Below are positions 1-5,536 of a DNA stretch of 8,209 nucleotides, one piece after another. Under the pieces are notes generated by a model. That model saw only the letters and a program-made list of their open reading frames with translations. It was not told the origin of the DNA and did no database searches. Both the position numbers and the translations under genes were made by a program. Position 1 is the first letter of the stretch, and each line of letters starts with the position of its first letter. The stretch comes from an uncultured Porphyromonadaceae bacterium (GTDB lineage Bacteria; Bacteroidota; Bacteroidia; Bacteroidales; Muribaculaceae). The DNA is taken from positions 1 through 8,209 of the forward strand of contig CAMWQY010000111.1 of NCBI GenBank assembly GCA_947176355.1, given 5' to 3'.

Positions 1-1451
1 CTATGTGTCTGATATGGAGCAAAACGGCGCAGATACTCGTTATAGTCCTCATCCCAGATATGGAACTCCTCATTGACAAGACGAGCATATTCTTCCTCAA
101 AGATGGTTTGGAAGATACCTTTGACTGGTTCGCCGTTCTCATCGTACTGACGATATTTAGCCACTTCATCAATGAAGAAAAGCGAAAGGCACTTTATCCC
201 TTTCTTAAAGAGCTGACGCTCTTTCTCGAAGTGAGCCTTTATTGTCTCGCGTATCTGGACGCGCTGAAGATGCAGAAGATTCTGATCACCTACGACCTCA
301 CCTTTGTGGAGTGTCACGCCATTGGTGAAAGTGACGTATGCCGTCGGTTGCATAGCTGAGCCGGGAAAAATCTCGACAATATCGAAGCCCCGGTATTGTT
401 CCAGTTCCTTTGACTCGACAAATAGGGAATCTCCCACACCCAGAGTCTTGAACAGGCGACGTGGCTCTCCGGATGCACTTTTCACTTCGATTGAGATACG
501 TGCCATCGGTGGCTTATTGGGTGAAAGGATAATGTTGTCAAGATACATATAGCCGCTGGTTCCTCGTAGGTTCTTCATCTCGAAGCCTATCACCTTTATG
601 CGCTTCACAAGTCGTTCTCGGTATGCGTCTAAGGCGTCCAAAGCATATACAGTATCGTGTTTGGTTCGATGAGTCGCGGAGTAATTCAACACGAAAAGCG
701 GATTGAATTTTTTGAGTGCCGCCTGCGTTGCTGCTCCCTCCATCTTCTGAGGTTCGTCCATTATGATTATCGGGCGGTTGGCGGCAACCACGTCAATAGG
801 ACGGCGAGAGGCAAACTCATCGCGTTTGGAGTAAATGATACGGCTCTCCTTTGAGCGTCCACCTTCTTTGAGTGAAGCTGCGAAAGCTTGAGTGTTAATG
901 ATCATCACGTTCAGACCTGCATCCTGCGAGAACTGGTCGAGCTGATTGAGGTTTGAGCTGTTGTAGACAAACCAACGCGCTTTTTTTCCGTACTGCTCCA
1001 TGAAGTGTTCCTCCAGCATACGGAAAGATTTTGCGACACCCTCACGTATGGCGATACTCGGCACAACAATAATGAACTTGGACCAACCATAGAGCTTGTT
1101 AAGCTCAAACATCGTCTTGATATAGACATAGGTCTTACCGGTGCCGGTTTCCATCTCCACATCAAGGTTGACTGCTCCCATTCCATCAATCTTACTTAGA
1201 GATTTTGAAAGTGGTACACCTGCCAGAGTCTGAACGGAGTGGAGATTTTCAAGCAACTGCTTGGACGAAAGCTCCACGTCAGCATTACGGTAGCCGTCAT
1301 CATCACCATCAAAGCGAATCACTCCTGAAACTCGTTTTCCGAGATCTCTACGATATTTCGAAGGGTCACGGTTGGGCTGCCCGACAAATATGTTAGTCGT
1401 GTTTCCTACTGCATCAGTCTGATAACCCTGTATCTTAAACTTGAACTTCAT
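1..1451 (-). CDS. res: Type III restriction enzyme, Res subunit (helicase part; C-terminus cut off by window edge)
   Basis: Motor and nuclease subunit of a type III restriction-modification system; with Mod it hydrolyses ATP, communicates along DNA and cuts unmodified DNA. The frame opens at the ATG at 1449-1451 and runs without a stop to the left edge, giving 483 residues starting MKFKFKIQGYQ. Visible superfamily 2 helicase motifs are Walker A ETGTGKT (residues 101-107), motif Ia with PSIAIRE (131-137), the Walker B box DEPQ (232-235), which is the usual type III Res variant of DEAD, and motif III as SATH (258-261). Family members are usually about 900-1000 residues, so roughly half is present. 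Helicase motifs IV-VI and the expected C-terminal PD-(D/E)XK nuclease domain lie outside the window, so whether the enzyme is intact cannot be judged. The start lies 4 bases after the mod stop codon, with no Shine-Dalgarno, which suggests co-translation with mod. The family call is very secure. Confidence 0.95.
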   Translation of the reverse strand, partial: MKFKFKIQGYQTDAVGNTTNIFVGQPNRDPSKYRRDLGKRVSGVIRFDGDDDGYRNADVELSSKQLLENLHSVQTLAGVPLSKSLSKIDGMGAVNLDVEMETGTGKTYVYIKTMFELNKLYGWSKFIIVVPSIAIREGVAKSFRMLEEHFMEQYGKKARWFVYNSSNLNQLDQFSQDAGLNVMIINTQAFAASLKEGGRSKESRIIYSKRDEFASRRPIDVVAANRPIIIMDEPQKMEGAATQAALKKFNPLFVLNYSATHRTKHDTVYALDALDAYRERLVKRIKVIGFEMKNLRGTSGYMYLDNIILSPNKPPMARISIEVKSASGEPRRLFKTLGVGDSLFVESKELEQYRGFDIVEIFPGSAMQPTAYVTFTNGVTLHKGEVVGDQNLLHLQRVQIRETIKAHFEKERQLFKKGIKCLSLFFIDEVAKYRQYDENGEPVKGIFQTIFEEEYARLVNEEFHIWDEDYNEYLRRFAPYQTH

Positions 1452-1455
1452 GGAC

Positions 1456-3381
1456 TTACAGAATTTTACGGATAGTGTCGGGTGAATAATGCTTGAAGAT
1501 TTGCTCGAAGTTGTCAAGAACATTATCATTGGCTGCCGAGGCATCACGCATTACGAAGTATTGCGGCCTCATCTTGGCAATCTCCGTAACAGTTGACTCG
1601 TTCACGTCGGTATCGAAAGTCGCGATTAGATAAGTGCCATCAACGAAGAATACCTTTTTACCATTGACTTCTTTTTCTTCAATCTTTGCCGACAATTCAA
1701 TGTCAAGTTCCGGCATGACTTGGAAAAGGAGGTCAAGCGGAGTGCGGTCGGGCTTGACATTATCAACGTAGTTGAAGAGATGTTTTTCATCGAAGTCCTC
1801 CGGTGTGTAGAACACATCCTCCATATTCGACGAGTCAAGTTTGAGGACACGGAAACCGATGTCAAGGTCTTGTCCTTGAATACCGGCTTCCTCCTTTATT
1901 TTCTTTCCTGCACGGCGTATTCGCTCCTCTCCAATTTGACAAATATTTTCGTATCCAGCTTTACGCGCTTCACTCTTTTCATCAGTAACCTCGGGAAGTT
2001 GCACCATAATGAACTTGCGCTTACCTCCGTCCTCAGCATTGAGTTTCATTACTGCATGTGCAGTCGTTGCGCTACCGCTGAAGAAGTCAAGAATTATATC
2101 GTTTGATTCAACGTTGAGTATAAGTGATTTGATAAGATCTGTTGGTTTAGGGAAGGAAAAACATCCGCTACCCACTAATGAGTCAACTTCAGAACTCCCT
2201 TTTTTTGTAGACAGTTCTGTAATAACCGAATTTGGGTGTATTGTTGCTTTTGATTTTTCGTACTGTAGGACACCGTTCTCCTTAAAGAAAAAGCGTAATA
2301 CCTTTTGACCTTTTTGGTCAATTACATCTTTACCTTTTAGCCAATCTTTTATCATATCAGCCATAGCCCAAGCTGCTTTAATTGACACGGGATAAAGAGA
2401 TTTACGATTTTTACACTCTAAAGTACCCTCTACAATTTCTACAGGTTCACTGCTGCCAAAATTTTTGGGGAAAACTTTATCCTCGCACTCAAAATCAATT
2501 CCAGCAGGGAAATCAATTATTGATAAGGGGTTCTTGGTTCCGGGCTTCTTAATAGTTCTATCAGAAATTATTTCATCTTTCCCTTTATATTTGAAAAGAG
2601 GTAAGGACTGAATATCTTTAGCATAAGCTAAGATATATTCATGTGCGTGAGTAAAGTGGGCAGCTGAAGTTCTACCATTAACCCAAATGGCGTTAACTAA
2701 ATTATTGTTAGCACCGAAAATTTCATCACACACTTTAGATAGATTATTTATTTCACAATCATTTATAGAAATATAAATGATCCCATCCTTAGAAAGCAAG
2801 TCGCGGGCAACTTTAAGACGCGGATATATCATATTAAGCCAGTCCGTGTGGAAGCGCCCATTGCTTTCGGTATTGCGTTGAATTGGGTCAAGTACACGAT
2901 TCCCTTCTTCATCAACAAATCCAGACCGTTCATAAAATTCATTTTGACTAATGGCAAAATCATCGTTATACACAAAGTCGTTACCAGTGTTATACGGAGG
3001 GTCTATGTAAATCATTTTGATTTTGCCAAGATAGTTCTCCCGAAGAACTTTCAGCACATCAAGGTTATCACCCTCTATGTAGAGATTTTCGGTATTCCAG
3101 AAATCTACGGAAGACTTGACATCTGGTCTGAGTGTCTTATTCGTTGGTATATTGGCAAGACGTGAAGCCGATCGTTTATCGGGCCATGTGAATTGATAAC
3201 GTTCCTCGCTATCGTCGAGCACTTCCTTCGACAACTCAGTACGGAGTTTGTCAAAGTCAATGGCAAGTCCAGGTTTCCCATTTTTTCCTATTCGCTCTGT
3301 GACACAATGTGGGAATAATGCTGCTATTTTATCCACATTACTGTCCGACATATCCGAGCTTTTCATTCTTAGTCTTTCCAT
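1456..3381 (-). CDS. mod: Type III DNA adenine methyltransferase, Mod subunit
   Basis: Modification and target-recognition subunit: it transfers a methyl group from S-adenosylmethionine to adenine in the recognition site and directs Res. The 641 residues fit the usual size. Catalytic motif IV is DPPY (127-130, within IYIDPPYNTGNDF). The AdoMet side is C-terminal: motif X around KPTDLIKSLI (412-421) and motif I DFFSGSATT (432-440). Motif IV before X/I is the beta-class order of type III Mods. The stretch at about residues 210-405 between these blocks is the expected target recognition domain, and its DNA is more AT-rich than the rest. Residues after about 490 probably contact Res. The start is uncertain: ATGs occur at codons 1, 6 (3366) and 11 (3351), none with a clear ribosome binding site. 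I keep the longest form. Upstream is a 499-base gap with a promoter and possible structured RNA; downstream, res follows after 4 bases. Confidence 0.95.
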   Translation of the reverse strand: MERLRMKSSDMSDSNVDKIAALFPHCVTERIGKNGKPGLAIDFDKLRTELSKEVLDDSEERYQFTWPDKRSASRLANIPTNKTLRPDVKSSVDFWNTENLYIEGDNLDVLKVLRENYLGKIKMIYIDPPYNTGNDFVYNDDFAISQNEFYERSGFVDEEGNRVLDPIQRNTESNGRFHTDWLNMIYPRLKVARDLLSKDGIIYISINDCEINNLSKVCDEIFGANNNLVNAIWVNGRTSAAHFTHAHEYILAYAKDIQSLPLFKYKGKDEIISDRTIKKPGTKNPLSIIDFPAGIDFECEDKVFPKNFGSSEPVEIVEGTLECKNRKSLYPVSIKAAWAMADMIKDWLKGKDVIDQKGQKVLRFFFKENGVLQYEKSKATIHPNSVITELSTKKGSSEVDSLVGSGCFSFPKPTDLIKSLILNVESNDIILDFFSGSATTAHAVMKLNAEDGGKRKFIMVQLPEVTDEKSEARKAGYENICQIGEERIRRAGKKIKEEAGIQGQDLDIGFRVLKLDSSNMEDVFYTPEDFDEKHLFNYVDNVKPDRTPLDLLFQVMPELDIELSAKIEEKEVNGKKVFFVDGTYLIATFDTDVNESTVTEIAKMRPQYFVMRDASAANDNVLDNFEQIFKHYSPDTIRKIL

Positions 3382-3439
3382 AATGGGTCATTCGCTTTCA
3401 CAGCCATCGACTCCAAAATGGCTCTTCTTTATGGGGAAT

Positions 3440-3488
3440 AATAACGAAAAGGGGAGCCTCTCACTGCTCATTCCGCTATTCGAGGCCC
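3440..3488 (-). terminator. Possible weak intrinsic terminator or attenuator before mod
   Basis: Minus-strand GGGCCTC (3488-3482) can pair with GAGGC(T)CC (3460-3453), with one bulged T and a loop of about 21 bases. TTTT (3450-3447) and a T-rich stretch, CGTTATTATT, follow shortly after. A competing smaller stem, GAGC/GCTC (3469-3454), uses the same bases. The large loop, the bulge and two intervening C residues make it imperfect. It would either end the upstream RNA or act as an attenuator between the promoter and mod; readthrough must occur if mod has no promoter of its own. Confidence 0.3.
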
Positions 3489-3556
3489 TGAGATTGCCAT
3501 TGCAACAGAACGAGCAATGGTAGAGGAACCCCGCGAAGTATGTATATGTAATAAAT

Positions 3557-3585
3557 CCTACTCATTTCTGAATGAAATGAGCAGG
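3557..3585 (-). other. Strong 29-base hairpin inside the candidate RNA
   Basis: Minus-strand CTCATTTC (3581-3574), loop ATTCA and GAAATGAG (3568-3561) pair perfectly over 8 bases. After one C/A mismatch, CCT (3585-3583) pairs with AGG (3559-3557). It is the most stable local helix in the gap. No U-run follows it on the minus strand, so it is not a simple terminator in the direction of the genes; I treat it as an internal stem of the predicted RNA. Confidence 0.55.
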
Positions 3586-3767
3586 TAGTACATAGACGCA
3601 CCCACAGGGCATCTACTATTGCTACATCCTTGGTTGCAAATTCAAAATTTCTCAGGTTCCGAATAGCCAAGAATTTAGCGCAGTAAACGCCTTTCGTATG
3701 TAAACGAACCTCCCAATACCCGGCAGGATTCCTCTGCTGAGGTACCGCATATCTAGGGGTTCTAATG

Positions 3768-3798
3768 CAAAGTTAATTATTTATTTTTATTTGGCAAA
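3768..3798 (-). promoter_or_regulatory. Bacteroidetes-type sigma-ABfr promoter facing mod
   Basis: Read on the minus strand, TTTG (3798-3795), a 19-base AT-rich spacer and TAACTTTG (3775-3768) match the Bacteroidetes primary sigma factor consensus (-33 TTTG, about 19-20 bases, -7 TAnnTTTG) at every fixed position. Transcription would start near 3763-3762, about 380 bases before the mod ATG. It would drive the candidate RNA and possibly mod and res independently of the helicase block. The sequence AACTTTGC occurs twice here (3801-3794 and 3774-3767), once over each promoter box. Confidence 0.75.
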
Positions 3799-3832
3799 GT
3801 TTTAATGGATTTTTTATGAAATGCCAACTTCG

Positions 3833-3851
3833 GACGCACGAGCCGTGCGTC
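3833..3851. repeat. Perfect GC-rich palindrome downstream of the DUF4391 gene
   Basis: GACGCACG, loop AGC, CGTGCGTC: a perfect 8-base stem with a 3-base loop in otherwise AT-rich surroundings, 30 bases after the DUF4391 stop codon and 35 bases before the -33 box of the next promoter. No U-run follows directly on the minus strand; the nearest A/T-rich tract, about 20 bases on, is mostly A. It could still stop transcription or protect the 3' end of the upstream mRNA, or be a dispersed REP-like palindrome. I have a faint impression that similar GGACGCACG palindromes recur in Bacteroidales intergenic DNA, which needs a genome search. Confidence 0.5.
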
Positions 3852-3880
3852 GCAACGTATGTATGGAAATATATTGATTC

Positions 3881-4483
3881 TCAATCAAGTTTTTGTCTCA
3901 GCTTCTGGAGCTCAATAAATAATTCCCGCTTGCGGCGCGGTTGCTTCGTGGCATTCATCTGACGCTCCAACGTAGCAATCTGTCGTTCAAGTTTGGCGCG
4001 TTCCTCGTCCACCTTGATTTGCTCGGAGAGTGACTTGTCTTCCTCTACAGAGAACTGACCGATTGAGGAAACCATGTTTTCCCAAACGGCATCAAGGTTG
4101 AGTCCTGATAGTGGAAGGATAATGTCATCAATCGCTCGCCAAGGCGTGGAAAATAGTTGGGTGTGATAAGCAGCAAGCATTGCCTCGTCCTTGTAGCGTA
4201 GTAGATAGACAATGCGCTGAGGGATATACTTGGCAAGGAGTGTGATTACCTTTGTGTCAAAGTCGCGGCATTTGAGAGATACCTCAACCACAAAGATTTC
4301 TCTGATATCGTTGCCAACAGCGATAGCCGGTAGTGTTCGAGGCGAAATCCAATTCACAAAGTCAAGACGCGACACTTCCGCATCGAAACGCTCTCGTTGC
4401 GATGCAGACCAGTCAAACCGCTTAAAGAGCTGCGCCTTTGGAAGCGATCGCTTAACTTCTGTTGTCTGTGGCAGTCCTAACAT
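3881..4483 (-). CDS. DUF4391 domain protein, linked to type III restriction loci
   Basis: Predicted cytoplasmic protein of 200 residues; biochemical role unknown. The N-terminus MLGLPQTTEVKRSLPKAQLF, then NWISPRTLPAI (44-54), EIFVVEVSL (62-70) and KYIPQRIVYLLRY (85-97) follow the pattern I associate with DUF4391, a family that, as I recall it, is often found beside type III Mod/Res and SNF2-like helicase genes. The tail (about 150-200) is strongly charged and heptad-like, so it is probably a coiled coil for pairing with a partner. I chose the ATG at 4481-4483 because the family signature begins there and it lies 1 base after the upstream stop codon, as expected for translational coupling. A longer frame with 16 extra residues, from 4531, would overlap the upstream gene by 47 bases and adds nothing conserved-looking. 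The alternating beta-like middle and the EVSL strand invite comparison with nuclease-like folds, but I see no full catalytic triad. Family call fairly secure, function not. Confidence 0.82.
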   Translation of the reverse strand: MLGLPQTTEVKRSLPKAQLFKRFDWSASQRERFDAEVSRLDFVNWISPRTLPAIAVGNDIREIFVVEVSLKCRDFDTKVITLLAKYIPQRIVYLLRYKDEAMLAAYHTQLFSTPWRAIDDIILPLSGLNLDAVWENMVSSIGQFSVEEDKSLSEQIKVDEERAKLERQIATLERQMNATKQPRRKRELFIELQKLRQKLD

Positions 4484-4484
4484 A

Positions 4485-5534
4485 TCAGTCGTTTTTATGA
4501 TGATCAAGAAAGAATTGCTTCTGTCTCTCAATCTCCTGGCGCAACTCCTCCTCAGTTGGCATATATGTCATGTACTTGGCGGCAAAAAGCTGATTGCTCT
4601 CGTTAAGCACAGAATAACGGGCAATTGTTGAGCTGGTATCAGTACATAAAAGCACTCCGATAGTTGGATTGTCATCTTCAGCCTTTACCAGATCATCATA
4701 CATGCGTACGTACATATCTAGTTGACCGACATCCGCATGAGTCATCTCATGTGTCTTGATCTCAAAAATCACAAACCTTTTCATACGGAAATTATAGAAG
4801 ACAAGGTCAATGTAGAAATCATCAAGATCTGATGCTATATGTTGCTGGCGCTCAACGAATGCGAAGCCTCGTCCAAGCTCAAGAATAAATTTCTCGAGAT
4901 TATCAATTAGAGCTTGTTCTAATTGAGACTCACTGTATTTTGTTTCACGCCTAAACCCCATAAACTCAGCGATAGTGGGATTCTTTATGTATTCCATTGG
5001 GTCTTTTTCAGTGTAAGGAGCGATTGCAATCCCATGTTTTTTGTCAGGATTTTCCCTTTGGTGAGCAAGGCGACGTTCATAATACTGTGAGGATATATTA
5101 CGTCCAAGGGTTTCTGTACTCCACATACATTGCGAGGCCTGTGTTAAATACCAAATCCGAGCTTCATCGTTGTTAACCGGAAGAACTTTACGAATATGGG
5201 TCCATGTTAGATTTGGAACGAGCTCGTTCCAAATCTCTATATTCTTGAACGACAGATAGAATTGACGATAACTTCTTAAGTTTCGATCACTATATGATGT
5301 TCCATAATCAGCCAGCAGTTTTTCTGACAACTGAACGAGAAGATGTTTCCCATATTGGGCGCGTTCTTCTCCATTCTGTTCTTCTTCAACTATTCGCTGA
5401 CCAATCTTCCAATAAGTCTCAATTTGAGATTTTCCAACGGCTTTATATGCCTGCCGACGTCCATAATCAATTATTGACTTAATATCATTTACAAAAGTGT
5501 CAGAAATCGCTTGATTTGATTTTATAGGCATCAT
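4485..5534 (-). CDS. DUF1016/YhcG-type PD-(D/E)XK nuclease domain protein
   Basis: Probable DNA nuclease of 349 residues with the two-part YhcG layout. The N-terminal domain (about 12-170) has YWKIGQRIVEEEQ (41-53), YGKHLLVQLSEKL (61-73), YSDRNLRSYRQFY (81-93) and WTHIRKVL (111-118), the usual DUF1016_N signature thought to bind DNA or partners. The C-terminal nuclease domain (about 185-345) keeps the expected active-site residues: E206 in the helix, D243 in FYIDLVFYN, E258 and K260 in FEIK, and Q271 in GQLDMY. The enzyme therefore looks competent. Such proteins often sit inside restriction-modification operons, mostly type I in the cases I know; here the partner system is type III. ATG at 5532-5534 is 2 bases after the helicase stop; a second ATG follows immediately. 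No Shine-Dalgarno. Its product may cut foreign or damaged DNA with the helicase upstream, but that is inference from position. Confidence 0.9.
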   Translation of the reverse strand: MMPIKSNQAISDTFVNDIKSIIDYGRRQAYKAVGKSQIETYWKIGQRIVEEEQNGEERAQYGKHLLVQLSEKLLADYGTSYSDRNLRSYRQFYLSFKNIEIWNELVPNLTWTHIRKVLPVNNDEARIWYLTQASQCMWSTETLGRNISSQYYERRLAHQRENPDKKHGIAIAPYTEKDPMEYIKNPTIAEFMGFRRETKYSESQLEQALIDNLEKFILELGRGFAFVERQQHIASDLDDFYIDLVFYNFRMKRFVIFEIKTHEMTHADVGQLDMYVRMYDDLVKAEDDNPTIGVLLCTDTSSTIARYSVLNESNQLFAAKYMTYMPTEEELRQEIERQKQFFLDHHKND

Positions 5535-5536
5535 AG

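Larger units (their letters stand above)
3440..3762 (-). ncRNA. Candidate structured non-coding RNA or long mod leader, family not recognised
   Basis: Predicted transcript starting about 5-6 bases after a strong Bacteroidetes promoter. Its first bases GAACCCC (3762-3756) are perfectly complementary to GGGGTTC (3532-3526), which would close the molecule. Inside are: CCTC/GAGG (3742-3731); AGGTTC/GAACCT (3711-3706 with 3659-3654); AAATT/AATTT (3650-3638); a two-part stem TAGTA-GATGC with GCGTC-TACTA (3618-3586, one G-U pair, a 4-base bulge); and CTCATTTC/GAAATGAG (3581-3561), extended by three more pairs after one mismatch to 3585-3557. After the closing stem come CCATTGC/GCAATGG (3520-3497) and GGGCCTC/GAGGC(T)CC (3488-3453) followed by TTTT. 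Reading frames in it are short and unconvincing. The 3' end is a guess: it may stop near 3526, near 3440, or continue into mod as a leader. I saw no match to tmRNA, RNase P RNA, tRNA or a known riboswitch. The pairing is observed; the RNA gene is inferred. Confidence 0.42.
3382..3880. other. Non-coding gap between the DUF4391 gene and mod
   Basis: 499 bases with no convincing gene, in a cluster whose other junctions are 1-4 bases. From the DUF4391 side it holds a GC-rich palindrome, an AT-rich promoter segment (3768-3801), the candidate structured RNA, and about 60 further bases up to the mod ATG. The longest minus-strand frame inside (3476-3670, 64 codons) reads through the strong hairpins, ends in a run of Leu/Pro/Val with no recognisable domain and has no ribosome binding site. 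I see no transposase, terminal inverted repeats or target duplications, so there is no direct sign of a mobile element, although insertion of a block into an older continuous operon would explain the layout. Confidence 0.6.

Noticed and set aside
911..1189. Minus-strand 92-codon open frame
   Set aside because: It is a shadow in another frame of the res helicase, whose continuous frame covers the same bases with clear motifs.
2200..2206. Seven-base A/T run in mod (and another in res at 981-987) as phase-variation switches
   Set aside because: Seven bases is short for slippage, such runs are expected by chance in AT-rich genes, and no longer simple repeat, the usual type III mod switch, is present.
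3453..3488. Group II intron domain V or retron RNA as an explanation of the gap
   Set aside because: The hairpin lacks the conserved domain V pattern, and there is no reverse transcriptase gene in the window.
3476..3670. 64-codon minus-strand open frame in the gap before mod
   Set aside because: It runs through the strongest hairpins, has no ribosome binding site or recognisable domain, and its composition (Leu/Pro/Val-rich end) is that of chance translation. I describe the region as RNA or leader instead.
3382..3880. Invertible promoter or small insertion element
   Set aside because: The longest distant inverted repeat found (7 bases, 3526-3532 with 3756-3762) is too short for a recombinase site, no recombinase is nearby, and no terminal repeats or target duplications were seen.
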